Positions 20,712 through 32,647 of a DNA stretch of 64,000 bases are shown one piece after another (the stretch's first letter is position 1; every line of letters starts with the position of its first letter). This stretch comes from Saussurea involucrata. Taxonomy: Eukaryota; Streptophyta; Magnoliopsida; Asterales; Asteraceae. The notes beneath the pieces are model-generated. The model was given only the letters and a program-made list of their open reading frames with translations. It had not been told where the DNA came from and searched no databases. The stretch is from the NCBI GenBank assembly GCA_033807775.1, contig CM066321.1, forward strand, positions 250,654,422-250,718,421, in the 5' to 3' direction. A program made the position numbers and the translations under genes.

Positions 20712-21820
20712 TGCTCGAACTCGTGAAGGTTTTTCCTTTCCTTCCTACTCAGGGCATCAGCTACCACATTGGCCTTACCTGGGTGGTGACGTATCTCACA
20801 ATCAAAGTCGCTGAGCAGTTCTATCCATCTACTCTGCCTCATATTAAGTATTTTCTGATCAAGGATGCGCTGAAGACTCTTGTGGTAAGTGAAAATAGTG
20901 CACCTGGTGCCATATAGATAATGTCTCCATATCTTTAGGGCGAATACCACAGCTCCTAGCTCCAAATCGTGCGTGGTATAGTTCTTCTCATGAACTTTTA
21001 ATTGTCTCGAGGTGTATGCTATCACCTTATCATTTTGCATCAATACACAACCTAATCCCTGATGCGATGCGTCACAAGATACCACAAAGTTTTCCGTTCC
21101 TTCCGGTAAAGCTAGAATCGGTGCATTGCACAACTTTTTCTTCAAAAGTTGACATGCTTCCCCTTGCAAAACTCCCCAAACGAATTTCCTATCCTTTTGG
21201 GTTAACGCGGCGAGGGGTTTAGCAATCCTAGAGAAATTCTCGATGAAACGCCGATAATAACCTGCCAAACCTAGAAATTGGCGAATTTCCGTTGGAGTCT
21301 TTGGGGCTTCCCATTTCCGAATGGCTTCCACTTTAGCCGGGTCCACGTGAATCCATTTCTCTCCAATCATGTGACCTAAGAAGTGTACTTCCCGAATCCA
21401 AAATTCGCACTTAGAGAATTTGACGTACAACTTCTGATCCTTGAGAAGTTCTAGAATCACTCTTAGATGTTGCTCGTGATCCTCCTTACTCCGAGAGTAG
21501 ATCAATATGTCGCCGATGAATACGATCACAAACTTATCTAGGTATGGTCTGCATACCCTATTCATTAGATCCATAAACACAGCCGGCGCATTCGTCAATC
21601 CGAATGGCATGAGTAAAAACTCGTAGTGTCCATAGCGAGTCCTAAAAGTTGTTTTAGGAATGTCCTCCTCACGGACTCTCAACTGATGATATCCTGATCG
21701 AAGGTCAATCTTTGAGAAGTAAGTTACACCCTGCAACTGGTCGAACAAATCGTCTATACGAGGGAGGGGATATCGGTTCTTGATTGTCAACTTATTTAGC
21801 TCCCTATAATCGATGCACAT
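20684..21820 (-). pseudogene. Reverse transcriptase and RNase H of element E with altered catalytic sites
   Basis: RT begins at MCIDYRELNKLTIKN and shows TTFRTRYGHYEFLLMPFGL and the catalytic block, which reads VFIGDILIYSRS instead of the family's FIDD, so one catalytic Asp is Gly (near 21507). RNase H follows (GLGCVLMQ, DLELGAVVFALKIWRHYLYG) and reads FTYHKSL where FTDHKSL is usual, losing another Asp. The frame is continuous with the protease segment upstream except for a TAG at 21866-21868. This copy could not have driven its own reverse transcription. Confidence 0.85.
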
Positions 21821-21865
21821 TCGAAACGATCCGTCCTTCTTTTTGACGAACAGAACTGGGGCTCC

Positions 21866-22721
21866 CTAGGGTGAAGAACTTGGCCGGATAAACTCCTTGT
21901 CCAGAAGTTCTTGTAGTTGACTTGACAACTCTTGCATCTCGGTGGGCGCTAAATGGTACGGTGCCTTAGCTACAGGCGCCGCTCCGGGTACAAGATCGAT
22001 CTGAAATTCGACTTGTCTCGGCGGGGGAAGTCCAGGCAAATCGTCTGGGAACACCTCTGGGTGATACTTCACCACTGGAATATCTTGGATTTGCCTTTCC
22101 TCGGTCTTCTTTTCTGCTCCGAGAGCCAAGAACGCAACGTACTTTTTCCTTAAATATTTATGGGCCTTCAAACACGATACTATCCTTAGTTCCTTTCCAG
22201 TTCTATCTCCTTGCACAACAAGGGTTTCTCCGCCTTGTAATGGTAACCTGACCATCTTTTCAAAACAACTAACCTCTGATCGGTTCTTGGATAACCAATC
22301 CATGCCTATCACTACGTCAAAACTCCCCAACTCAATAGGTATAAGATCAACGCTAAAAGTCCTATCGGCTAATTTCAAGGTACAACCTAAGATTACATCC
22401 TTAGCCTCTAATTCATATCCATTAGCAACCTCAACAATATAAGCATTCGGCATTTTCTTAGATTTTATATTGATCAAAGGCCTAAATTCTAACGAAACAA
22501 AGCTCCTATCGGCTCCAGTGTCAAATAATACTGATGCATAGTGGTTGTTTAGAAGGAACGTACCTGTTACCATATTGGGGTTGCGACGTGCTTCGTTAGC
22601 TCCAATGACAAATGCCCGTCCTCGAGCTTGACCCCCTTGATTTCCTTGATTGGCTTGCCTTGCCTGATTCCCATTATTGTTGTTGCTCGGCCTCCTACCC
22701 AATCTCGGGCACGTATTCCGG
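21866..22721 (-). pseudogene. gag end and protease of element E, fused to a broken LTR
   Basis: The open frame covers a Asn/Gln/Gly-rich spacer, then a retropepsin-like domain (MVTGTFLLNNHYASVLFDTG, with DTG at about 22520 and VIGMDWLSKN near 22300) and the RT approach (DIVPGAAPVAKAPYHLAP-like). It ends at TAG 21866-21868 where SPWGAPV is usual (Trp lost). Upstream, the last bases of a CCHC knuckle (GHVARECPRLG type, only CPRLG remains) join directly to mid-LTR sequence at 22721/22722. Confidence 0.82.
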
Positions 22722-22869
22722 AAGTGGTAGATTTACATCATAAATAATTATATAGAAATAAATTTGCTTTTAAGCCACTTTTGAGATTATTCTTTTGCTG
22801 TCCAGATTTAGGTGCCACTTTCTGTCCACTTTTGGATATCTTCCAGGGGTATTTCACTACTACAAAAAT

Positions 22870-23290
22870 GGCTTTATTACACGCCCATTTTTATACGGTT
22901 CTTAAAAAAACCGTGTAAAAATGTACCCGCATTTTTCTGATAACTTTTTTACACGTTTTTTTGGTAACAAAATCGTGTAAAAAGGTTCGAATACTTTTTT
23001 ACACGGTTGTTTCCAAACCCGTGTAAAAAATGTAAGCATTTTACACGGTTATTTGAGAAAAAGCCGTTTGAAAATGTCTCGAAACATTTTTACATGGTTT
23101 CTTAAAGTAACTGTGTAAAAAAGGATGAGAGTCTATTTACATGGTTGTTTTTTTTTAAACAGCGTAAAAAAGTATTTTAATTGTTATATAAAATTTTATA
23201 TAGTTTTAAACATTTTAACACAATTTTGGACATTTGAACATAGTTTTAGACCTTTTTATACGGTTGCTCTTAAAAAACTTGTAAAATATA
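22870..23290. repeat. Left sub-terminal repeats of the CACTA element
   Basis: Reiterated TTTTTACACGGTT and its complement AACCGTGTAAAAA, about one per 30-40 bases, partly degenerated to TTTTACATGG. The right end (28470-28790) has the mirror set. Confidence 0.85.
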
Positions 23291-23589
23291 CATATTTATA
23301 GTTTAATGGTATAGAAAAGTTTAAAAATAAATTTCATATACCGGATATTATGTACGATTTTTTAAAAAAAGGTATATATGATTATCATTTTTTTAAAGGA
23401 GTATATATAATTATTTTAAAAATGGTTAAAAATAAATACAATTAGAAAAAGTATATTGTGTCATAATAATAATTTTAGATTCCACTCCTCAATTTCTCGA
23501 CATTGTAATCCGAGACCCAAAATTCGGGACTTGGTTTCTATATCTGAGATCCGATCGGGTTATTGATTTCCCCACCCGAACCCACCCAA

Positions 23590-25080
23590 CCGCCCCGATG
23601 CTCACCCCTAAGTTCAATACACACCATATGCATAAATGTAGTACATACATGCAACCAAACACACGTAATAAACCACCATTGGTATTTTTAGGCATTAATA
23701 AGACGTGGAGTGTCTTATTGGGCTATAATTGTTCTTAATAAGCTTTGGTAAATCTTAATAGGCTATAGTGGGTCTTAGTGGTCTTATCGAACCCAATATA
23801 CACGATATGCATATATAATACTGACCTGCATACAAACACGTAATTAGTTTGCCCTTATTGAACCCAATACACACCACATGCATATATGCAGTACATATCT
23901 GCATAATAAGGCGTAGTAAGTCACCGCTGGTGTTATTGGGCCTTAATAAGTCGTAATGGGTCTTATTCCATTATAATGGTTCTTAATTTGTTTTATTGAT
24001 TATATTGGGCGTTAATCGATTTTATTGAGGTTTAATCGGTTTTATAGGCTTTAATAGATCTATTGGACTTTAATCATTTTTATTGGCTTTAATAATAACA
24101 ATAACATCCATGAATTGCTGATAAAATATATTTTAGCGGGCCTTATTGAGCTACACCGGTTCTTAGTGGTCTAACTGAGCCTAATACACACCAAATACAT
24201 ATATGCAGTACATATTTGTATACAAACACGTAACAAGTCACCATTGATGTTTTTAGGCCTTAATAAGTCATAAAGGTTGTTATTGGGCCTTAATAAGTCA
24301 TAAAGGTTGTTATTGGGCTATAATGGTTCTTAGTTGATCTTATATGCACCACCCATGATGTCCAATATAGTCTATTAATAATCAACTCCTCATCAAGGCT
24401 TGTCTACTTAATCAAGATCGATTGTTTACTGAATCAAAATTGATTGTCTACTTAATCAGTATCGATTGTTTATTGAGTCTTCGTTCCCTTCCTTCCGACC
24501 AGGTAACCACCGACCATCGCAAGAAAACTTATGAGCTTTATGTTCTTTGTGATGTTGTATGAGATTTTAAGTAGTTTTATGGTCTCATTGACTAATCTAA
24601 TTTTGAACCAACGTTAAGTGTTTATGAGAATAATCTAAGAACTTTGTCAAGGCCCAGGTTTATTAACAACCATTGAGTCAAATATGATTTTTCAAGGCCC
24701 ATTATAGATCATTAAGAGCCTCTAAAGCCCATCAAGACCTGATTAAGTTCATTAAGAGTTACTTAAGCCCATTAAGTTCCAACATAGTTCATTACACCCA
24801 CTACAATCCATGAAGGCCCAGTTAGGTTCGTTAACAACCACTGAGTCTTATACACTCATGAAGGCCCAACATAGTCGTATACGATACATCAAGGCCCAAC
24901 ACAGTCCTATACGACACATCAAGGCCTAACACAGTTGATTAATAGTCACTAAAGCCCCATGAAAGCAAAATATAATTTATTAAAAGCCTCTAAAAGTCAT
25001 GAAGACCGACTACAGTTCATTAAAGCCACCGAGCCCAATATAACCCACTAATAACCAAAACAGTCTATTGAGAGCCACTA
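23590..25080. repeat. Degenerate repeat block inside the CACTA element
   Basis: Around 23610, 23790, 23870 and 24180 a block recurs with the parts CAATACACACCA, CATATATGCAGTACATA, ACAAACACGTAA, then TTATTGGGCCTTAATAAG. From about 24640 the complement-like words AAGGCCCA and CATTAAGAGCC recur many times. No ORF is seen. Function is unknown; it may be a decayed tandem array. Confidence 0.6.
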
Positions 25081-25081
25081 A

Positions 25082-25794
25082 GGCATTGTTTGGCAAAAAA
25101 AAGCTAGCTTTTCGAAACGCTACTTCAGTAGCTTTTGTGAATATTCCAATATTTCCCCTTATTATTATTTATTAACTATTATTATTAATAAATATTAATT
25201 TTTTAAATTTAATTATAATTAATTAATAAATATTAACTGATAATTATTAAATTAAATTTTAATTATACATTGATATTAAGTTTTAATTATTTAGAATTAT
25301 TGTTAAAAATATAAATTATTTTTATTTATTTTTTAATATTAATGAATATATTTTAATCATCAAGTAGTATTATTTTTTAATTATTATTTGATTATTTTTT
25401 CATATCGTATGTAACGGTTATTTAAAATCATAAGGTAATATATATATATATATATATTTCTAATACTTGTTTTAACAAATTCAAAATTTATAGTATATAT
25501 GTAATAATAAATTTTAAATTTCTTTTAACTAACATATTATATTATTTAAATTTTTTTATTACATTGGTTGTATTAATTAACATATTATTTTGTTATAAAT
25601 TTGGTTTAATTACATAATTAAATTTGTAATTGATAATTATTTAAAAATGTCCTTTTTGGTCATTTTACATGCTTATAAGCTACTTTTGCCAAACGTGACT
25701 TTTTCATCAGCTAGCTTATGAGCCGCCAACAGCTAATTTATCATCTACTAGCTTATCATCTACTAGCTTATCAGATAGTTTGCCAAACATAGCC
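25082..25794. mobile_element. Tourist/PIF-Harbinger-like MITE
   Basis: The element is 713 bp and AT-rich, with terminal inverted repeats GGCATTGTTTGGCAAA and TTTGCCAAACATAGCC and a 3-bp TSD taa (25079-25081, 25795-25797). TIR and TSD fit the PIF/Harbinger superfamily. It has no coding capacity and lies entirely inside the CACTA element. Confidence 0.82.
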
Positions 25795-26149
25795 TAAAAC
25801 TCATCAATCATAATACAATTCACTATATCTCACAAAATACTTAATTTTTGTACATATGTCGACTACATACATAAGTATTTGAAACTATCTCTACGTATAT
25901 ACCCACAAGATACATGCTACATACATATTATTTTTAAAAACTTCATAAAAATAAATTACGTTTTTAATTTTAAATCTAAAATATTGAAATTATACTAAAG
26001 AAATCAATGAAACAAATCATAATATTTAATTTAGCATAAATCGATATTTATAATTCATGTTCAATCAATATATTTCTAATTTTTATATGGAGGTTTAAAA
26101 TCTATACCAAATTTTCAATACATTTGAAATAAAAATTAAGAAAAAAATA

Positions 26150-28060
26150 GAGGGTTATTTAAATTTATTTAAATTTTTCCCTCCAAGTCCCTCCCTCTAA
26201 ATCCTTCCGCCAAAACCCTAGCCGCTCATTCCTTTTTTTTTCTCACGTTCGGCTTTGCTACCTCTAGACTCTCTCCCCACGATTGACTTTGTTGCTGCTC
26301 TCTCTCCTTCACGATTTTGCTGGTATGAAACGATTTTATTTATGAATTTGCTAGCATTTGCTATTCTTCATGATTTTTCATACATTATTGTTCTTAGAGT
26401 TCTAGAAATGGTTTTTGTGTACGATTTTGAAGTCGATGTAGATGTGGCTTCACGATTTGGGTTTTGTGTACGATTTAGGTTCATGATTTTGTTTATTGAT
26501 AACTTTTTTTTGAACTGGAAGGCACCAATTTTATTACCACCCATGAGAAAACCAACCAATTTACAAAGAGTAGAACACCACAAAACATTTATACCAGAAA
26601 GACCAAATCACGAACAGAGGAAGCTTAACACAAAAAGATAGCAGCCTAGTGGAGTTTGCGAGGGGAAAACTGCCGCAGCAGCTACACCGACCACCGTTCA
26701 CTGCCACGACAGTGCCACCGCAGTGAAACTGAAACCAACCGAACCTGTCACAAGAACCCCATCTAGGTATGTTTACTGATAATGGTTTGCTATTATAGAT
26801 TCTAGATATGTTTTGTTGGTTTAAGGATATAAGTTTGCTAAAATCAGAGTAAAATACCATACCCCGTGATCGTTTTTATTCTTAAATTGGTTTGGATTTC
26901 GGCTACATTTTCTTCAAATATTTGCAATTACATGGATATTTGATGAATTTGCTTAAAATGTTGTTGCGCTTATAATGGGGCGCACATCGTTGTGGACCGG
27001 GTGGGTGTATTCGGTGTATTTTGTCTTGTGTGTCTATATTTTTAGGTGATCAAAGAGAATGATGTTTCTGTAATGTGTTTTAAGTGTGTTTAAATGATAT
27101 CAAACCTGTGACCTAAATTTGATTTTGGGGAATTGAGTTTGATAGTGATGGGATCTTTTTGATGGGAATATAAAATCAATGTTTCAAGTTATTAGGACTT
27201 CTGTTTTTTGTATTGATTAATAGGAATATGCATTTATAATGGAGTTAGTTATATCTATATTATGATGATTATAAACATAAATATCACACACAAATGTGAA
27301 ATGCCAACTTTCATATTACATCATAGTATGTGGAACAAACAAATTAAATTAGGGTCTCTTAGTGAATATATTTGTTTGTTCCAAACAAATTTTAGGGACT
27401 AGTATAAGCCATACTTCTTCATATGTTTCTTGCCATTGGCCTTCATTTTGTTGTATTCACGACTTCATATTTCTAGATTTCTCATTGTTTTTGGCATCTC
27501 CATATGGTTAGGAGTTTTTTGTGCGTTTGAGGCTTTGTTGCTATGTTTAAAAAATGTTTGATGATATGTTTACTTTTTCTTTATGGTTTTACATTGATTG
27601 CTTAAGATGTTGATGGTTTGAACCAATTATGTAAATTTAGAAACAAAATATGTTAAAAAGATCGTTAAGTTGCATTTACGAAAATATGGTATTTTTGGAT
27701 TCTGATTATGTTTATCTTTTCATCATCAAAATATGTAGATGTCATATCTAGAGGCATAATGGCAGCCGCGTGCTCCTCTAGAGAGTAACAATCAAGGTAA
27801 ATATATAATCATGTTCATGTTTTCCAAACGCTTGATTAATATATAATCATCTTTTATTTTGAGTCTGGATGCTTGCTTAACTATCGGATGCAGTGCTGTT
27901 TGTGTATTATATCTAAAAGAGACTGCACAAAGTACAATAGAAGTTACAAAACAAAGCTACTTTCCGGGATGGAAGGGATGGAAGTTCAACCACAGGATGA
28001 GAACAATTTCACGGCTGATTTGTTTAGTTTGGTAGACCTAATGTTGTTATGTTAATTCTT
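26150..28060 (+). other. Possible captured host-gene segment in the CACTA element
   Basis: At about 26180-26290 the sequence looks like a plant gene start: pyrimidine-rich, with GCCAAAACCCTAGCCGC and CTCTCTCCCC. What follows is T-rich and intron-like, with short open stretches (26255-26641 on plus, 27873-28055 on plus) but no recognisable protein. CACTA elements are known to carry gene fragments, so transduplication is plausible, but I cannot name a source gene. Confidence 0.3.
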
Positions 28061-28199
28061 TTAACTTTTGTTGTTTTAATTAGTGATCCGTTTATAAAAT
28101 TGTACGAGTCAAATAGTTGTATAATATTTTTTTTTGATCGAATACAATACAATTTTGAAAATTCTATTGTTATTTAGTATGTATTTTTATATGTGACGC

Positions 28200-28467
28200 A
28201 ATGTATAGAAAAATAAGTATAAAATCAACATTAAAAAAATCAAATATTAGCGACATGTCAGCAATGAAAATCTGTCACAAAAAATGATTAGGTTCATCGC
28301 ACTTTGTCGCTAATACCAACCTCGTTAATCCATTATTGCTAATGTGAGCCCTTACTATTCCGTCGCTAATAGCATCATCCACGCCTTTTTGACACACTGA
28401 CTATCAGTGATGGACCTGAGCTTTATCGACGAATTTTTACTCTCTGAGAGTGTTTATTTTTGTAGTG
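28200..28467. repeat. Right end of a second CACTA-like element
   Basis: The sequence ends TTTATTTTTGTAGTG at 28467, the reverse of a CACTACAAAAATAAA terminus, and just inside it are GTCGCTAATA and TTAGCGACAT words typical of sub-terminal repeats of such elements. I found no matching left end, so it is probably a truncated older insertion overrun by the larger CACTA. Confidence 0.45.
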
Positions 28468-30068
28468 TTTTTTACACGGTCGTAAGTTAAAACCGTGTAA
28501 AAAATTGTGACCTTTTTACATGGTAACTATTAGAAACCGTGTAAAAAGGTGTTTTTTTACACGTTTTTGCCAAGCAACCATGTAAAAAAACCTATATTTT
28601 TACACAGTTTTGTTTAACAACCGAATAAAATTGAGTCTTTTTTATACGGTTTTGTCATTTTTTTACACGGTTTTAAAGGGGATATTTTTACACGGTTCCA
28701 AAACCGTGTAAAAATGTCTCGCACTTTTTTACACGGATCTAAAACCGTGTAAAATTCCTTTTACAACCGTGTAAAAAGCCCTTTTCTGTAGTAGTGTTTA
28801 GGTCAAGATATTCTATGTCCATATAACTTAATGTGTTAGGAAACTTTTGACATAATATTCATAATTTTTAGAGGTGAATAAGTACATGAAATAATTCTTG
28901 ACGTCAAATCACTACAGAAAGCTTTGCTGTTTGCGCACTGTTTTTGTGAAACATGTTTGAAGGTCGAAATCTTTGAGTTTTTGAGTGAAACCACTTGGGT
29001 TTGAAACCTAACTCGTAAACATAATTTCCAGAAAAAGAATCACCCAATTTGGAGTATTATTGAGTGAGATATTACTTTTTGAAGAGAGAGATAGAAATCT
29101 GGCAGTAAGCTGTCAAAACTAGTCTTTATACATGTACATCCCTTTTGTCTTTTTATCAAGATTCTTATTCTTCTTGCATGCAATCCGACTTGACTCATCC
29201 CCATACAGATATTTTCAGTTCTAAAACATATTTTTAAGCCATGACCACATGCATGCTATTTATCAACTCATCTTTTGTAGAAATTTGAAAATGGGTCTTT
29301 TTGAAGATTTCTTGGGTGTTTATGCCAAGAACTTCTTCATGCAACTTAAAATAGTAACTTTTTGGCACATGCATGTTGATTAAAACATGTTTTTAGTGAA
29401 ATCAAAGAGCTTTTCAAACAACTTTTGGATCAAAAGTATAGATCTTCTTAGAAAAACTACATGCATGCAAGTTAAGAACCCATCTTTGATCTTAACATAG
29501 GTTTGATCATGGATTCACCATCTTTTTAACAACATGCAAGTGTTATGGAGGTAAATCTACAAACATTAAGATGTATGAAGATGTTTCTTAACCAAATTTA
29601 AAGAAGATGAAGAAGAAGAAGATAATTGCTTAAGAAAAGTGCAAAAGTTAAGAAAAGGGTGTGTGTGGATTTCATCCAACACACATGCATTTACCTTAGG
29701 ATACTTGAATCACTTGAAGGAGAAGTGTTTTAGGGGCTGAAAAGTGATGGTTTTTGGTGGTGCTTCTTGAGAGAAAATAGAGAGAAAAGTCTAGTGTGAG
29801 AAATTAGAGAGAGACAGAGGTAGGTTGCAAATGATGAAACGAGTGGAAAATTAAAGAAGAGAGGGGAGGGTTATGGTGATGGTATGGCCGGCCGAAGGGG
29901 GGGGGGGTGGGAATGAGGTGGTGTGTTGTGAAAATATGTCAAATCCTTGTCTTTTTGATTTATTTTCAAACATGCAAAATTTTTCTTTTAAATTTGAATT
30001 TTAAACAACACTTTAAATTTTAATGGTAAAGGTTTTGATATCATTTAGGTTGAAGTAATTTAGGTTAC

Positions 30069-30107
<39 letters not shown>

Positions 30108-30305
30108 GTGGTATAAATATTGTTTAGGTTGGCATTTCATGAGATTTATGGATAATTCCCTAAATTGAGGGGTTTCTAGGCAAAACATCTTAAATTTTTC
30201 CTACCGTACTGAGTTTGCTGCTAAATTGGACTGTGTGACTCATGACATAAATATTGGATATGCTTAGGCTAATTCTAACCTGAACGCTTTCCAGACGGTT
30301 GTCAC

Positions 30306-30400
30306 AACAAAATTATCCGGACAACTTAAACAATCCGGACGACATCCGGAAACCAAAACAATCCGGACACCATCCGGTAACTAATTTCAACCGGAAACTA
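30306..30400. repeat. TCCGGA-rich fragment
   Basis: Six ATCCGGAC/ATCCGGAAAC-like units lie in about 95 bases, between element E's LTR and the RNase H remnant of element K. The same word is dense in element G's LTR and element D's third-ORF leader. Origin is unknown; it could be the end of K or a separate fragment. Confidence 0.7.
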
Positions 30401-30409
30401 TAGAAAGAG

Positions 30410-31160
30410 GAACTTGTACTCTTTCATCCAAGCATATTTCCTTTTGCAGCTTCTAAAGCAGCAGTGTATTCTTATTTTGTAGTACATTATGAAATTTACC
30501 TTCGCCTGTAACCTTTTCCAATGAACTACTTCTTCATTTATAATGAAGACATTCCCCTTTTGTGGTCGATAACCTTCTCGATCTTTGTAGAAGCTATCAT
30601 CAGTGTAACACTTTACTATGATCTTCTTCCAACCCTCAGTTATGGAACACTTCCTTGGTTTTTCGTAAGTACCTTAAATTGTTCTTTATAGTCATCCAAT
30701 GACCTTTCCTCGTATTTCGTTGGTATCTTCTTCTAATGCTCTAAAGCATTATGATACACTCGATCTAGTGCATATCATGGCATATATGATAGATCCAATT
30801 GTCGAAGCATATGGAATACCAATCATTTTATCTAGCTCAGCCTTTGTGCTAGAACATTGAGACATGTTCAAAATGATGTCATATCATACTTGCAAGAAAC
30901 TACCTTTAGAGCCTTGCATCTTGAGCCTTTCAAGATTATGTCAACATATGCACTTTGACTTAAACCTATAAGTCGTATTGATCCAACTTTAAAGATCTCT
31001 ATTTCAAGAACAAAATTTGCCTTTTCTAAGTCTTTTATTAAGGAAATACTGTCCGAGCCAAAACATGATGTTTTGCTAAGTCGGAAAGTTAATTTCCAAA
31101 TACTAGTATGTCTTGCACATACAAAATTAGAAATTTTATTGCGCTCCCACTAGTCTCTTA
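30410..31160 (-). pseudogene. RT and RNase H remnant of element K
   Basis: Translating the minus strand with frame changes gives diagnostic Copia pieces: RLIGLSQSAYVD (about 30960), then TDDSF, GNVFIIN and EYTAALEAAKG (about 30450), the last matching the RNase H block that normally reads TEAEYxAAxEAAKE. The YVDD region is not preserved. It is heavily decayed. Confidence 0.65.
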
Positions 31161-31744
31161 GTAAATGCATGGGTCATCTTTTATTTTGGGGAAAATTAAA
31201 ACTTTTAATTTTCCTGTCAAAATGAAGATTCCAGCTTTGTGATACGTGTGCTGATCCATGAATGGATTGCATCTATGTGTTCATGACTCTAAGTCACTCA
31301 TCAGATTCAGAATCTGACGTAGCACTTTAGTAGTTGATAGGCTTACTAGAAACCTATCATACATCATTCTTCATTACTCATTAGAAATCGATATTTCTCG
31401 GATTTCTGAATGATTCCACTAGATATGGGAACACTTGGTGTTTTTACTAAGTTTCTGATCAATCAAATTGCTCAGTTTCAACAACCTTTGTTTGATAACT
31501 AGTGCCAACCAATAAGTGCACAAGGTTCTTGATTTCCTTCAAGTTCCTTAAATCTCCCATTTTCCTTGCCCATTAAAAACTTGCTTTCTAAGAACTTGTC
31601 TTTGGAACAATAAACAATTTTATTGTTTGTGGGATTGTAGAATCGGTATTTTAAACAATTTATTGTATATTCTACAATATATGCATTTAGTAGATTTTGG
31701 GTTGAGTTTACTTGAGGCTTATTGTCTTACATGAGCTTCATTAA

Positions 31745-31965
31745 ACCCACACCTTCAACTAAAACTAAGGATGAAAAACTTTCATACGAAATCTTATAAG
31801 GTGTCTTGTCTACCTTTTGGTTGTTGTCATAAAATACGGTTTACAGTAACTAGGGCAGAATTCCGAATTGATATAGGAATAGCACTTCTACTCATCATAG
31901 AGAGAACCATATTTAATAAGGTTCGGTTTATCCTTTTAGATATACACCATTTCTAAGATGATCAA
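31745..31965 (-). pseudogene. Integrase remnant of element K
   Basis: The minus strand reads NGVYLKRINRTLLNMVLSMM and further degenerate sequence that parallels the NGVxERRNRTLLDMVRSMM block of Copia integrases; the catalytic-Glu position is substituted (Leu at the E of NGVxER). A stop follows shortly after. Confidence 0.65.
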
Positions 31966-32505
31966 AGAGTTCTTGGTTTAGTTACTATCCTCCTATATCA
32001 TAAAAGACTTTAATGGTCCTATTGAGTTGTTTTCTTTAACTTCACTTTGAAACAACTTTAATTCATATCAAATGCTTCATGCTTATGTTTCATAAACATA
32101 ACTTCAACGTTTGAAATCGTAAGTGAAGATATTGTATTACCTATCACCATATTGTAGACTTGATTTAAATCGCATTTGAGTCTTATGGTGTTTTTATATA
32201 GAACTATGTTTTAGAAAACTTTTGAGATTCACTTTATTATTCAATTTAGAGGACTAGTTCTCAAAATGGAATAATTCATTTTTGAATATGAATATAATCG
32301 TTTCCAAAACGGTTAAGTGAATTTCATTCAATCAATAAACATGTGACTGAAAAATAATAATTTAGTCAAACTAAATTTAAACATTGTTCAAAACAAAGTT
32401 GTTTAACAATACAAGTCATATGGTTTCATAATAAAATCTCCTATAAGCTTGGTACGCAATCTTGCTTCCTTGCTTATATGGATAACCATTTTTCTTGTCA
32501 TTCAG

Positions 32506-32640
32506 TCACTTACCTTTCTTGATCATATGTAACATATTACAAAAGTGAGTTCTACACTTCGTATCAAATACACATGTGTAAGATAGAAAGGTAAAAGTTC
32601 TATCTAAAATATAGATACTGGAAGGACTTTCCTTCGTTAG
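32506..32640 (-). pseudogene. Protease remnant of element K
   Basis: The frame contains VFDTKCRTHFCN, parallel to the VLDTGCGSHLCN active-site block of this Copia lineage, with the essential Gly of DTG replaced by Lys. It lies directly after the gag zinc knuckle, in another frame. Confidence 0.6.
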
Positions 32641-32647
32641 AAAACAT

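Larger units (their letters stand above)
22855..28796. mobile_element. Non-autonomous CACTA (En/Spm-like) DNA transposon
   Basis: The element is 5942 bp, with ends CACTACTACAAAAATGGC at 22855 and, inverted, CACTACTACAGAAAAGGGC at 28796, and a 3-bp TSD ttt (22852-22854 and 28797-28799) that restores element E's LTR when removed. Sub-terminal regions (about 22870-23290 and 28470-28790) carry many TTTTTACACGGTT units in both orientations, the usual transposase-binding arrangement. I find no transposase-like ORF, so it depends on another element. The interior holds a degenerate repeat block, a MITE, a possible captured segment and another CACTA-like end. Confidence 0.93.
17117..30305 (-). mobile_element. 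Element E: decayed Tekay-like Ty3 (chromovirus) retrotransposon
   Basis: Minus-strand order is 5' LTR (30305 to 22722, split by a CACTA element), then directly the end of gag/protease, RT-RNase H, integrase with a chromodomain-like end, the polypurine tract, and the 3' LTR (19198 down to at least 17117). The 5' LTR's 3' part, the primer-binding site and nearly all of gag are missing through a deletion at 22721/22722. B abuts the 3' LTR, so E's left end is outside the view. pol carries several stops and frameshifts and altered catalytic residues. Confidence 0.82.
22722..30305 (-). repeat. 5' LTR fragment of element E, split by a CACTA transposon
   Basis: LTR sequence occupies 22722-22854 and 28800-30305, matching the 3' LTR from 17574 to 19198. 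It ends (start on the minus strand) TGTGACAACCGTCTGG at 30305. A long (TA)n tract at about 30070-30103 is expanded relative to the other LTR. The LTR part that should follow left of 22722 is deleted. Confidence 0.85.

Noticed and set aside
26255..26641. 128-codon open frame in the CACTA element as a gene
   Set aside because: Phe/Ile/Leu-rich composition matching T-rich DNA, no recognisable domain and no support on its own; kept only as part of a possible captured segment.
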